Of a stretch of 60,229 bases of DNA, positions 12,901-25,160 are shown piece after piece. Position numbers and translations under genes: made by a program. Under the pieces are notes generated by a model. That model made no database searches. It was not told the DNA's origin and saw only the letters and a program-made list of their open reading frames with translations. Every line of letters starts with the position of its first letter. The first letter of the stretch is position 1. Origin of the DNA: Welwitschia mirabilis (Eukaryota > Gnetophyta > Gnetopsida > Welwitschiales); assembly GCA_051453625.1 (NCBI GenBank), contig JBOZIK010000001.1, positions 32,355,501-32,415,729 on the forward strand, in the 5' to 3' direction.

Positions 12901-13518
12901 TTAAGCACTCTCTATATTTTTCACTTGCACTTAAGCTTACTGTACATTAATAATTTATTTTGGCATAATAAGTGGAATCATTTATTATGTTAAGTCATGT
13001 ATATTTCCTTTATTTATTGTATTAAAAAATCATATTTTTATAGACATATCATTTTCTAAGTATTATTATGAAGTACATTTCTATTGCTAAGATATTATGC
13101 ACATCTTTTACATATCATTTTTGACATTACATGATGATAATTTTTCTTATGTTATACATGAATAATTTTTATGATATGATGTACATTTAAGTGGAGGGCT
13201 ATTAAAACTATTATGTTTTAATGTTTATCATTATGGTAAATTTTTCATAGGATTCTGCTTTTCAAGAATAATCTTTGAGTCTGTCATTTCCTCATTGTTC
13301 AGATGACCACCAAGATGTTAGTACAATCATTTAATCTACATAGGTGAAATGTTTAGTTATATATTTTTAATGTTTTTATCTTTTATTCTAAGAGTTTTGA
13401 AATTATTTCTAAGTTTACATATAGTTCCCTAGTTTATTTATTATTAGTTGATATCACTTACAATCATGATTATTTACTTGGCTTTGTCAAGGATTGATAA
13501 AGCTAAGTTGGGGAGCCA
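9571..13518 (+). other. Element B 3' spacer (possible third-ORF region) and polypurine tract
   Basis: About 3.9 kb between INT and the 3' LTR. The first 2 kb is collinear with 28200-29600 of element E ('tgaacttcactttaaagaaag'-like blocks). A (TA)n(GA)n run lies at 9939-9971. A dyad module sits near 10932-10980. A 51-codon open stretch at 11904-12056 with residues LHAHGAYYVLKARDFYDLY looks like decayed coding sequence, in the place where Athila-type elements may carry a third ORF; I do not recognise the protein. The spacer ends in the purine-rich AAGTTGGGGAGCCA (13505-13518) before the LTR. Confidence 0.6.
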
Positions 13519-14767
13519 TGTTGCACTGCCAAATTATATTTATTTAATAGGATATTTTGAGTAGTTTTATAGGACATTATACAAGTTTATACTATGTTTT
13601 CATTATAATGTATAGCTAAGACAAATATCACAAAAACATGCAACATTTATTACATTTGATAGCATTTTAGACAAATTACAATACTTTCCATCTAAAGCAA
13701 TAATTTTATAATTAAAAAGATTGATTTAACACAAAAAAAGCTTTACAAAACCCATTGTTTACCTAACTATCCAGATGGCAATACTAATAATAGAAGAAAT
13801 TATGTTGACTAGGATACTTACTAGATTAATTTGGTAGTTGAAAGTGGATCCTATATGATGTGGCATTATCTCGTGTAACATCTAGATGACTAGATAGATG
13901 ACATTAATAACACTTCATTAAATGTTTACCATGTGTTATGTTCCTTCTTATGTGGCTATTATGATTTTATTACATTTATTAATGTTTACTATTTTCAGAG
14001 TCATTTTTATATTAAATAACTTCTTTATCCTTGACTTTAACTTTATCTTCTTTGGCACTAGAAATTATCATGAAAGGAGATTGAAGGGTAGGAGATCAAT
14101 TTCTTATTGTTGCAAAGAGATGTCTTTCCTAATGTTGGGATGTGTATCCTTCATTGAGGTGCTGCTACTTTATAACATGAATGTTATTCAACTTAATCAA
14201 AACTCTATTTTTCTTTTCATATCATTTGTTATATGCATTTCCCTTATGGTTTATATTACTTTTGATTCTGTGATAGCTTAATCTGTAATGTATATCCTAA
14301 GGGAAACCTCAGTTAAGGTTGATATTATTAGTTTAGGTGCATTTCATTTCATTTTCTAAATTAACTTAGCATTGTTTTCATATTCTATTTAACACACCTA
14401 ATAGCTTAGGTTGATCTTGATTTGGTGATGGATTTTCTTAATTGATTTAGGTTATATAAGATAAATCTTCATCATAGGTTGATTTGATCATTCAATAGAT
14501 GTTACATTTAGAATAGATCTTGCATTTCATTTGCATAATGTATTCGTTTTCTTTGTTACTTTTCATCATTATTTTTTAATACTTAAAGGGTAAATTAATA
14601 TTTCATATGAAATCAATTCTCCTTTTTCTCATCTACGCCTTTATTGAATTATGAAATTTGAGTCACTTCCATGTATATTAGTGTGTTGTATTATGTAATA
14701 TATATATTTTTATGATTTTCAATATTTTTTTAAGGATGTAACATTTTTACAAACACACACTGAAACA
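13519..14767 (+). repeat. Element B 3' LTR
   Basis: Starts TGTTGCACTGCC and ends CACACTGAAACA. It pairs with 1949-3172. What follows (TAGTGTGAAGTC) is not a primer site, so this is a 3' LTR boundary. It contains a 119-codon open stretch (13922-14281) across the probable R/U5, also partly open in the 5' LTR; I treat that as chance openness of an AT-rich LTR. Confidence 0.8.
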
Positions 14768-14919
14768 TAGTGTGAAGTCTATTATTATATTTTAGAGCAT
14801 TAAAACCAAGTTAAAATAATTTTAGTTAAGAATGAGTTTAGAATAAAAACCAAGTTAACAAAAATAAGAATTTATATTGATTTTTTATTAAGTATAAAAG
14901 TCATTACAATAAGAGAAAA

Positions 14920-16065
14920 TTCAATTAAAATGTAGCTACAAAAACTCAAAAAGTATAGGTGGAGAAGGGTAAAAGAGAAATATAGAGTGAGAAGTTTAGC
15001 TCATGAATATTCTATGAGAAGAAAAAAAATTTCAAATTTTGATTCATGTATTCATGTTTCTTTGATATCTTTTTTTTCTTTTTGGTAATCTCTTTTATTT
15101 TTCCACATAGATTTCTAATCTAGCTCCTTTGTGACTTGGATAGTTCCTTGAAGAATGTATTACTTAAAGCAGTTAAGGAATCATGATGAGTAATGAAAGA
15201 AGAAGTAGAAGAAGTGGAGAAGAAGGGGAATGAAAAGATTCATAAATATGATCTTTTCCCTTTCTTCTTATAGTGGTTGAATAGTAGGGAGATAAGGGAG
15301 ATTGAGAAGAATAAAAAGTTTTTTGAGGATCTTTTTTCTTCTTCTTAAATCTTCTTAAGAGCACTTAGAGTCTAATCTTTATTTTTACACTTACTAAGTT
15401 GGGTAATCTTTTTTAGGGTTATGGTTTCTCTGAAGGTCCTCTCCCATTCCTCAAAGTCTATGGTATGAACTAAGGCATTATAAATTAAGTTTGCAAGTAA
15501 GAGTGGGAGGTAAAGCTTACTCTTATGGCCCATATTATATGCTTTAGTGATAAAAAGGAATTTGACAATGTTAAAGGGCTTATTATCTTAAATGATTCTA
15601 ATCATATTAGAATGACTATGGTAGGCATCAATCACATGTAACATAGGCAAAAACTTTTAAATGATAAATCTAAAAATGCTAGTTGATTCTTATAAATGTA
15701 TTTTCAAGTTAAGATCCTTTTTTTTTATCTGATGCATATTCAACATTTAGTGTAGAATAATAATAACCAAAGGATTTATTGAGAACATAAAGTAAATTAT
15801 CATGATGTTCAACTCCAATTAAAGCTTTTACATCATTAAGAGAAATTAAAAAAATAAAAAGTTTGATGAATGAAAGAATCGATTACCCAAGGGTCATCTT
15901 TATCTATTATTAAATTTTAGTAGAACTCCAAAACTACCCTTGAAAAGTTGTAAGTATCATCTTCCTTTATTATGTAGTTTTAATTCCTTGCCTCAATTTT
16001 ATTAACATGGAAAGATGTAAATAAAGTAAGAAAGAATGTGAAAATTCCTTCCTCTAAAAATGCTT
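14920..16065 (-). pseudogene. Unidentified plant repeat protein remnant, antisense to the neighbouring Ty3 copies
   Basis: Read on the minus strand from 16060 downwards, protein-like pieces appear in one direction with a few shifts: FLEEGIFTFFLTLFTSFHVN, RVVLEFY, FLISLNDVKALIGVEHHDNL, GHKSKLYLPLLLANLIYNAL and DFEEWERTFRETITLKKI, then a Ser/Lys-rich low-complexity tail around 15173-15364. It resembles in style the 'putative plant transposon' proteins often found beside Tat/Athila elements, but I cannot confirm the family. The N-terminal end is cut within a few bases of the LTR starting at 16066, so element C probably inserted into it. 14768-14919 holds nothing I recognise. Confidence 0.5.
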
Positions 16066-17314
16066 TATTCTGATAACAATTTATAGAATTTCAATGGGGT
16101 ATCTTAAGTACTTTTGTAGGACATTTATACAGGTTTAAGTGTTATTCTAATGATTATAAATAATCAATGAAATAATAACTGAAACATGAAATTTTTAACA
16201 TATATGTAGGCATATTAGACTTACTACAATACTTAATGCCTTAAAGGAAAGATTAATAACATAAAAGAATGATTTCTCTTAAGATGAAAACATAAATAAA
16301 CCTATCATCCCCTTTTTTGCCCTCATGATAGTCAAGACGATACTACTACAAATATGGAATGAAGATATGGAGTTGATTGCAAGGATTAAAGCAAATGGTT
16401 CATCTCTTCTTATGGGGTATCATTTGTAGCATTGCTTCCATGACAGTTAGGATGATACGTTATTTGTATGTATGTAAATAATTATCTTTGTAATGGGGTC
16501 ATCTAGCTCATGTGGGTTACTAAGGTTTATTTTTCAACTTTTAGGGTTTTGCTTCTAGAACTTTAATGTAAAACTATAAACAAATCCCTTGGCCTTCACT
16601 TCCATTTCTATCTTTTGTACAAGATATTCTTGTAATGGAATATTGAAGGATAAGAGATTCATTCATTAGCTATAGAGAGAAGAGTTTCTTAGTATTGAGC
16701 TAAGTATCCACTATTGAGGTATTGCTACTTTGTTGAAGTGAATATTAAATGAATGATTAATTCAAGAACTATTTTCACTACTACTGTGTAAATCTCCCTT
16801 ATGATTGAAGTTGATTATAATTTGGTAAAAGCTTCACAGTTTATTTAGATCATAAGTGCAATCTTTATTAATGTTGACATTATTAGCTTGGATCTTACAT
16901 TGCATTTTATTTTATTCCATTTTCATATTTACATTTATTCATATTCTATTTAGTATATCTTATAGCTTATGTTGGTTAAGAATAAGTGATAACTCTTCTT
17001 AATTGATCTAACTTATAAGGACTAGTCTTGATAATAGGAAGATTAGTAATTAAATAGATTCATTATTCATCCATTTGCATTTCTTCATCATTCATCTTGC
17101 ATTACATTTTTATTATTCTTTACTTTCTTTTACTAAAGAAAAAAGATTAAAAATACTTAAAGAAATCAATTCTTTATCTTCTAGCCTAGGTCTTTTAATA
17201 GATTATGATGTTTAGATTGATTCTTGTCTATACTAGTATGTGTTTTCCTATAAGTACTGAGATTTACAGGTTTTTCTTAAGGACTTAAAGATTGTACAAA
17301 TTTACATAATAACA
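16066..17314 (+). repeat. Element C 5' LTR
   Basis: Begins TATTCTGATAACAATTT (decayed from TGTTGTGATGTAAATTT of the same family) and ends TTTACATAATAACA. It matches LTRs at 21054, 30255 and 53514 block by block. It holds a probable TATA box CTATAAA (16574-16580), conserved in position among the four LTRs, and two dyad modules: around 16303-16358, and GTATCAT (16417-16423) with ATGATAC (16452-16458). Confidence 0.75.
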
Positions 17315-17317
17315 TTT

Positions 17318-17335
17318 TGGCATCATTGTCAGGAA
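17318..17335 (+). promoter_or_regulatory. Element C primer-binding site (tRNA-Asp type)
   Basis: TGGCATCATTGTCAGGAA, four bases after the LTR. Compared with the tRNA-Asp site used by Athila/Tat elements (TGGCGCCGTTGCCGGGGA, from memory), all six differences are C-to-T or G-to-A. Confidence 0.7.
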
Positions 17336-19635
17336 AGATATAAGAATTTGAAGGATTATTACTACCTAAATAACTACATTGGATTTTAGTTTAGGTTATT
17401 TATTTAAAATAGTACTTATTTTTATTCTAAGTTTAGTATGTTGATTTTTGTAATTTTTGTTTTCTATAGCTTTAAAATAATAAAGCACTACTATCCCCTT
17501 AGTGATTTAAATAACACTTAGAAAAACAATCATAGAGATTTAGATTTATTCACATCTTGTAAATTTTATTTGCCCTTTGCAAATTTTCATTTCTTTTGAT
17601 GGTAATAATAAAACACTATTATCCTTTATATCATTTCCATGGCAAGGTGGACAACAACCTGTTTTTCTAGTTATAGCAATTTCTCTTTGATTTTAGCAAT
17701 TCTTTGTTATTGTGATTGATGTTCCTCCTATCGTCTCCATGATAAAGCGGATGACTATCAGTTCTTTTTTAATTCTATTTTTATTTTTTGTCTAAAGTAT
17801 GTAGAAACATGATAAATTCTAGTAAAAAGATGAAATATCAAAGACAATGGAACTTGATTAAAAAAATATTAGAGACGTATTATTCAACTTCGAGCAAAAT
17901 CTAAGTATGCACACCTAGGTATGCAAATTTCAAAAATTTAAAAAGAATATTTTTTTTTGCTTTTATTATTTTAAAATCTATTTTTTTAAAAGAAAATTAT
18001 AAAAATAAAAACATAAAAGAAAATAATGTCATTTCTTTTTCATCTATGTTAAAATCATCACAAAAATAAAAATAAGTTGCTTTGTCCAATATACCAATTA
18101 TGATAGGAACTTTGACTTCAAATGTAAATTCCATGCTTATATATTTCATTGCTAATAAAAAAACATAAAATTCAAAATCCTTATAATTTAGCTGCTAGTG
18201 AATATGTAGAATTAAGAACCTTAAATGCTTATCTAATATTTTTAGAGGATCCTATAGAGGAACCTTTTCAACATCAAGCTGATATTGAAAAACTTGCACT
18301 TACCTTAAGAAATGAAAGAAATGAAGCAATAATCATATTTAAATGATTATCTTTCTAATTACACTTAGAGAAAAGGTAAAATTTTGGCTTGAAACCATTT
18401 CACATAAAAGTCTTAAATCATGGAGTCAAGTGTAAGAAGTTTTTATTAAAATATTTTTGAGTGTAAGTACCATGAGAAAAAGAAGGAAAGAAGTTACCAA
18501 CTTTTAATAACAACTTCATAAGAATAATGCCACAAGTATTTTATTATAGCTATTCATCCAACCCTATCGATGAATTCTATAAGGACAAATTGATAGATTA
18601 TTTCTATAGTGGGTTAACTAGTTAAATTAAAAAACTTGTAGATTTTTTTTTATCTTGGTAGTAACTTGATAAACTTGATTTTGAATAGTGTATGAAATGT
18701 ATTAAAAAATCTAGTAGAGATAATTTAAACTTGACCAAAACTCACTTCTAAGAAAAATTAAAATATAAGAGAAATCATAAAAGATTTAAAAGAATTAAAA
18801 CATAATAAGGAAGAAGAGAAAGATGATTCAACCAATATGATTAAAGATTTCACTACCACTTAGAAAACTACACTCAGAAGATAGTTGATGCAAGGATAGT
18901 AAAAGAAAAAAAAACACAACTTCAACATGTTATATTTGTGAAGACAACTATTATTAAATTAAAGAATGCCCTTTGTTACCAACTTGTAAAAAGAGGATGT
19001 TTGAGGAAGTATGTGAATTCAATTAAATAATATCTAAATTTAAAATTAAATCATAATTTCCACAAAGATTAGGTGGATAATTACACTAAAAACATTTTGA
19101 AAAATGATTCAGGAATTCAAAATTCTAATGAAACAACCTTAATCTTTAACCAAATTAAAATGGTCCACTTAGAGATTTAATAAAAGAATTGAAAAAGATG
19201 TAAGAAAATACTAACAATAATATTTAAAACTTATTAAACACACCTCAACAAAAATGCTAGCTAATCAAAGATCATAAGGTCTCTTTCTTCTCAACCTTTA
19301 TCCAACCCAAATAAAATTAAGAGAGATTTAAAGTTAGTAACAAAAAGTGAAGATGATATAACACCTTGTATCCATGAGGTTTCAACTTAGAAAAATAATA
19401 CAAAAAGTAATGAAGAAGATGATGTAGAAATTTTAAATACATATATCTTCTCTTCAACATTAAATGCTAAGCCCACCACTAAAAATTCTTTACAAGAACA
19501 TAAAGGGAAAGAACCATCTACTCATTGACTTGATAAGTTAAACAGAAATCCTATCTATGATGAGAACTTAAAGGCCTTGATACAAGAGATAAACATTAAC
19601 TTACCATTTTGTAAATTCTTGTAAGAAAATCTTAA
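17336..19635 (+). pseudogene. gag: Element C leader and gag, broken
   Basis: The leader (to about 17840) carries two dyad-module traces near 17632-17680 and 17718-17768. Gag begins after 'TATGCAAATTTCAAA'. The shared N-terminal block is at 18149-18346 (NPYNLAASEYVELRTLNA, then EEPFQHQADIEKLALTLRN). The zinc knuckle at 18928-18969 reads CYIC...KEC, but its His is Tyr and a stop follows, so it cannot bind zinc normally. The linker near 19270-19620 matches that of D, including 'DENLKALIQEINI'. Many stops. Confidence 0.75.
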
Positions 19636-20270
19636 ATATTCTAAGTTGTGGAAATATTTAATTAGAAGAAAATAAAAACATATCATTTCTACTAAGATCT
19701 TTCTTACTCAATCTATTTCCAACTTAGTTATGAAATAGTATCCTAAATTCAATGATCCTAGGATAGCAATAGTGGGTGTCACTTTAGAATTAAATAAAAT
19801 AATTCAAAAGCCTTTTATTAACATAGAAGCCAATGTAAACATCATGCCTTTTCACATGTGTAAAAGACTTGGGTTGAAAAATAGAGTAAAACCTATATGA
19901 ATCATCTTAAAATTGGCTAAAGCTTTAATTAAGAAATCCTTAAGAGTTATCAAGGACTTATTTATCCAAATATAAGAATCTTTCTATTCCATAGATGTAG
20001 TTATCATTGAGGTAGAACATGATGGAGGTTATCTACTACTCTTACGAAGAGCCTTTTACATAACTATTCCCTATATTATTAATACACAAATCAAAATGAT
20101 GAAATGTTATATAGGCAATAATAAGTTAATTACTAAAGTTTTTAATGTTTTTAAAAAAAGATATAAGATATTAGTATAACTTAGAAGAAGAACTTAAATC
20201 AACCTTATTTTTATAGCATTGTCTAATTGAGGAGAGATTAATAATGTTAAACAAACTAACTTTATATGAT
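19636..20270 (+). pseudogene. Element C protease, inactive
   Basis: Collinear with D 57068-57325: KVFLAQS-like and 'NLVMK' blocks, then the active-site position reads NIEAN (codons from 19820), so the catalytic Asp has become Asn and the Gly is lost. VNIMPFHMCKRLGL follows intact. The copy runs into a 528-base N run at 20271-20798. Confidence 0.75.
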
Positions 20271-20798
20271 NNNNNNNNNNNNNNNNNNNNNNNNNNNNNN
20301 NNNNNNNNNNNNNNNNNNNNNNNNNNNNNNNNNNNNNNNNNNNNNNNNNNNNNNNNNNNNNNNNNNNNNNNNNNNNNNNNNNNNNNNNNNNNNNNNNNNN
20401 NNNNNNNNNNNNNNNNNNNNNNNNNNNNNNNNNNNNNNNNNNNNNNNNNNNNNNNNNNNNNNNNNNNNNNNNNNNNNNNNNNNNNNNNNNNNNNNNNNNN
20501 NNNNNNNNNNNNNNNNNNNNNNNNNNNNNNNNNNNNNNNNNNNNNNNNNNNNNNNNNNNNNNNNNNNNNNNNNNNNNNNNNNNNNNNNNNNNNNNNNNNN
20601 NNNNNNNNNNNNNNNNNNNNNNNNNNNNNNNNNNNNNNNNNNNNNNNNNNNNNNNNNNNNNNNNNNNNNNNNNNNNNNNNNNNNNNNNNNNNNNNNNNNN
20701 NNNNNNNNNNNNNNNNNNNNNNNNNNNNNNNNNNNNNNNNNNNNNNNNNNNNNNNNNNNNNNNNNNNNNNNNNNNNNNNNNNNNNNNNNNNNNNNNNN

Positions 20799-21053
20799 AC
20801 TAAAATACACTATCTTAAGCATGAGGATGAGGAATTTCTTAACTATAAGAAAATCCACCATGTTTACTCAATAAAAAACCATATTTTAATGGTGTCATCC
20901 CCTTACGTCATCCTCAGGACATGTTGAGATGATAGTCATTGATGGCAATTCAATATCCAAACTGAAAAATTTTAACTTAGAATTAAAAGGGTTTCCCAAA
21001 GGTTTGAAATACATTTTTATATCTAATAATCTGAAGAAACCTTTAAAAATAAG
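20799..21053 (+). pseudogene. Element C pre-RT segment, interrupted by element E
   Basis: After the gap the frame reads 'TKIHYLKHEDEEF' and a dyad module (GTCATCC at 20894, GATGATAGTC to 20936), then LKGFPKGLKYIFISNNLKKP. It stops at ATAAG (21049-21053), where the LTR of E starts. Reading continues at 31507 after removal of E: 'LKIS' joins 'DILTS', matching LIINDLLTH in D. Confidence 0.8.
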
Positions 21054-22311
21054 TGTTTTAACGCCAATTTATAGGAATTTAATAATGTATTTTGGGTATT
21101 TTTATAGGACCTTTATATAGGTTTGGATGTAATACTAATGATTATAGAAAACTGATAGGATGATCACCAAAACATTTAACTCTTAACATATTTGGAGGAT
21201 TTTCAGGCTTATTCTAACACTTCATAATTTGGAATAAGAATGTACTATATAGAAGACTAATTTATCTTTGAGATTGAAAAGGAAAAATTTTGCCATCCCC
21301 TTTATTGTCCTCATAATAGGTAGGATAATAGCACTTCTAATATGGATGGAGGTTGCAGAGTTGACTATGAGGATTGAAGATAATGAAGCACATTTTGATG
21401 TGAAATTTCATCCCCATGGTAATCCTAATGATAGTTAAGATGATAATTATTCTTCTATGGATAAAAAGATTTATCTTTGTAATGAGTTAAGCGACCCATT
21501 TGGGCTACTAGGACTTCTTCTATGACTCTTAGGAATAAGCTTCTAGAACTTCATTGTAAAACTATGAATACTACCTTTTTTCTTCACTTCCTTTTCAATC
21601 ATTTATACCTAATGTTCTTGTGATGGAAGATTGAAAAATAAGAGATCCATCCAGTAGCTACATAGAGAAGTCACCTTGGTTTTAGATTGAGTATCCTTCA
21701 TTAAAAAGCTGATACTTTATTGTAAGTTGATGTAAAATTTTTATGATTAATTTAAATACTCTTTTTACTACAAATGTATGTATTCTCCTTATAGTTTAAG
21801 CTAATTATAGTTTATTAATAGTTCTATAAACTATTTATATTATAAGAGTAATATTTGTTAAGGTAGATTCTGTTAGTTTAGGCTTACATTGTATTTTCTT
21901 TATTCAATTCCATATTAGATTTTCCACATTTTATTTTGGCATGTATCATAGTTTATGTTGGTTAGGAATATTTGATAAACTCTTCTTAATTAATTTGAAT
22001 TATAGAGAGCTAGTTCTTATAATGGGAGAATTAGGATCCAAATAGAATTCATTTTACTTGCAATCCATTTATTGCATTTCATATTTATTATTATATTGTA
22101 TTTTCATATTTGTTTACTTTTATTTGTTAAAAAATAAAAGACTAAAATTACTTTTGAAAATCAATTCTCTAACTCTAAGCCTAGTGCCTTCATTGGGATT
22201 ATGACATTTGGCTTAACTCCCATCTATAGTAGTGTGTGTTTTTTTGCAAGTAATTTGATATACAAGTTTACCTAAAGAGCTTAAAAGATTGCACAAGTTT
22301 ACATCACAACA
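21054..22311 (+). repeat. Element E 5' LTR
   Basis: Starts TGTTTTAACGCCAATTT and ends TTTACATCACAACA. The TATA position is mutated (TATGAATA at 21563-21570, where the 3' LTR has TATAAATA). Dyad modules lie near 21286-21340 and 21395-21450. Confidence 0.8.
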
Positions 22312-22314
22312 TTT

Positions 22315-22332
22315 TGGTTTTATTGCTAAGGA
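22315..22332 (+). promoter_or_regulatory. Element E primer-binding site (tRNA-Asp type)
   Basis: TGGTTTTATTGCTAAGGA, after ATTT following the LTR. Eight changes from the expected site, seven of them C-to-T or G-to-A. Confidence 0.6.
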
Positions 22333-24440
22333 AGGTTGCAAGGAGCTGGAACATTGTTACTATTTAAATAACTACCATGAATTTCTACTTAGGTTATTTA
22401 TTTGAAATAGTGTTGTATTTTTAGCATTGCTTAGAGTAGGTTTATTTTAGCAATTTTTATTTTTTATATCTTTTAGAATCATTATCATCCTCTCTACCAT
22501 TCCAATGGAATTAGGAATGATAGGTCTAAAGTTTTAAATTTAATTTCTTTTTCATAATTTTCCTTCTTTGTAGATCACTAATAAAAGTACTGTCATCTTC
22601 TTTGTCATTTCCATGATAGCTAGGACAATAATCTGGTTTTTTGTGTTTAGTACATTTTATTTATGTTCTATTTTCTATCTCTATGATTGTCGTTTCCCCT
22701 ATTGTCCCCATAACTAGATGGATGATATTTACTTATTTTTAATTTTGATTTTTTGTTTTTTGTTTGAGCATGTAGGGAGTTGATAAATTCTATTAGAAAG
22801 ATGAAATATCATATAGAGTAGAACTTTATTAAAGAAAACATCAATAAAAAGAATTATTCAACTTTAAGTGAAATATAGGTATGCATACCCTAGGTATGCA
22901 AATTTGAAGAATTGAAAAAGAAGTTTTTTTTGCTTTTATTATTTTAGAATCAGATTTTGTAAAAGAAACTTATAATATAGAGGTAGATCATATCATTTCT
23001 TCTTTAAATATGTTGAATATGTTAAAATCATTACAAAAAGAAAAGCAAGTTAATTTGTTTAGTACTTCAATCATAATAGAAAACTCTGTTTCAAATGTAA
23101 TTGTTACTCTTAGATACTTAATTAAAAATAGAAAATGTAAAATTCAAAATTCCTTGAATTTATCTCTTAATGATGATATAGAATTAAGAAACTTAAGTGC
23201 TTATCTAACTTTTTAAAGAGAACATAAGGAAGAGCCTTTACAACATATAACTAACATTGAATAACTTGTGCTTACCTTAAGAAATGGAAAGAAATGAATT
23301 AATGACTATATCTACATGATTATTTTCCTAGTCATACTTATAGGAAGGGCAAAAATTTGGCTTAAAACCATCTCACATAAGAGTCTTAAATCTTGCAGTT
23401 AAGTATAAGAAGTATTTATCAAAAAATTATTGAGTGAAAGTTCCATGAGAAAAAGAAGAAAATAGATAATCAACTTCTAACAACAACCCCAAGAGGATTA
23501 TACCATGGATTATGAGCATTTTATCATACCTAATCATTTAAATCCTATTGATGAATTTTATAAAGAAGAGTTAGTTGATTATTTCTACAGTAGATTGAAT
23601 TATCAAACTAAATAACTTATAGACTTTTCTTGTTTAAAGATTTTACTACCACCTTAGATAAGTACACATAATTAATAGTTGATGTAAAAGTAGTAAAGAC
23701 GAAAATACCACTTCAACTTGTGAAATTTGTAAAGATAACTCTCATCTAACTAAAGAATGTTCCTTTTTGCTAACTTATAAAGAAAGGATTTTTGAGAAAG
23801 TTTATGCTTTTAATCAAAGAACACCTAGTTTTAAAATTCAAATACAATTTCAACAAAGATTAGGTGGATAATCAACATGGAAACCTTTTGAAAATATATT
23901 CATAAATTCCAATTTTTAACCTAATTTTCAACAACAACAGAATGATCCACTCAAGAAATCTATAAAAAAATTCAAAAAAAATGCAAGAAAATATCAATAG
24001 TAATATTTAAAGAACCAATATGAATATTAAATAGACTAATGGCAATATTGGAAATTTAGTGAATGTGCTCCAACAAACAATGCTTCCCAACCAAAGACCA
24101 TAAGGTTGTCTTGCATCTGAACCATTACCTAATCAAAATAAGATTAGAAGAGATTTAAAAGTAGTAACAAGAAGTGAAAATGATACAATACCTCTTTCCC
24201 ATGAGGTTTCAATTTCTAAGAATAATAACAATAAGGAAGATGATGTAGAAATTTTGGATTCATACAATCTTTTATTAACATCACATGCTAAAAATCTTTC
24301 ATAAGAAAACAAATAAAAACAACTAGCTATCCCTTGGCTTAACCAATTAAGTATGAATTTTACTTTTGATGAATACTTAAAAATCTTAATGTAAGAAGTA
24401 AACATCAACTTGCCTTTTTAGAAATTCTTGTGAGAAAACC
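22333..24440 (+). pseudogene. gag: Element E leader and gag, broken
   Basis: The leader has dyad-module traces near 22480-22530, 22590-22640 and 22690-22740. The gag N-terminal block is at 23010-23216 (SLNLSLNDDIELRNLSAYL). A run of about 150 bases that D has between the 'SW' end of the capsid-like part and the basic helix appears shortened around 23620-23640. The zinc knuckle CEICKDNSHLTKEC at 23719-23760 is intact (C-X2-C-X4-H-X4-C). The linker with 'NNNKEDDVEILDSYN' is near 24225-24270. Confidence 0.8.
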
Positions 24441-25060
24441 CTAAATAATCTAAGTTATGGAAGGATCTAGTGAAAAGAAAATAAAAACATACCATTCCTA
24501 GCAAAGTCTTTCTCATTTAATCTCTTTCCAACTTAGTTATGAAAAAATATCTTAAATTCAAAGACCTTGGAGTTACAACTATGAGTATCACCTTAGAAGG
24601 AATCAAAATAATTCAGAAAGCTTTAATTGACATAGGGGCTACTATAAATATAATGCCTTTTTACATATGTAAGAGACTTGAGTTGGAAAATAGAATAGAA
24701 CCTACATGAATTATCTTGGAATTGGCTAGCATTNNNNNNNNNNATAAATAAACCATTAGAAATTATCAAGAGCCTAGTCATCCAAATTGAAAAAGCCTTT
24801 ACCCTATAGATGTGGTTATCATTGAGGTAGAATATGATAGAGGCTATCCACTCCTCTTAGAAAGATCCTGTTATGCAACTTTCCATTGTATCATTAACAC
24901 ACAAACTAGGATGAGGAGATGTCACATAAAAATTAATAGTTTACCATACAAGTTTTTGATGCTACTAAGAAGGAAATAATAAATTAGTTTAACTTATAAG
25001 ATAAACTAAAACCAACCATGTTCTTAAAACATTGATTAATTGAGGAGAGATTAATAATGC
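24441..25060 (+). pseudogene. Element E protease region
   Basis: The active site DIGAT (Asp codon 24629-24631) with following INIMPFYICKRLEL is well kept, so PR here may have been the last part to decay. A 10-base N run lies at 24734-24743. The segment ends in 'ERLIML'-type sequence at a 100-base gap, and the last 44 bases are repeated exactly after that gap. Confidence 0.75.
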
Positions 25061-25160
25061 NNNNNNNNNNNNNNNNNNNNNNNNNNNNNNNNNNNNNNNN
25101 NNNNNNNNNNNNNNNNNNNNNNNNNNNNNNNNNNNNNNNNNNNNNNNNNNNNNNNNNNNN

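Larger units (their letters stand above)
1949..14767 (+). mobile_element. Element B: Ty3/Athila-type LTR retrotransposon, about 12.8 kb
   Basis: A complete but decayed element: 5' LTR, primer-site trace, leader, gag, PR, RT-RNase H, INT, a long 3' spacer with polypurine tract, and 3' LTR. Size and LTR length fit the plant Athila group. The 5' LTR is preceded by another copy's polypurine tract, so no target-site duplication can be read on that side. Over an ungapped stretch the two LTRs (2440-2513 and 14029-14102) differ at 14 of 74 positions by my count, so the insertion is old. Protein order and motifs are given in the part entries. An N run at 9126-9269 has duplicated flanks, so the INT end may be a misjoin. 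Confidence 0.8.

Noticed and set aside
15173-15364. 63-codon minus-strand frame as a separate small gene
   Set aside because: It is the low-complexity tail of the larger decayed coding remnant on the same strand.
20244-20927. Long frames across 20271-20798 on both strands
   Set aside because: Mostly N; only the flanking element C sequence is real.
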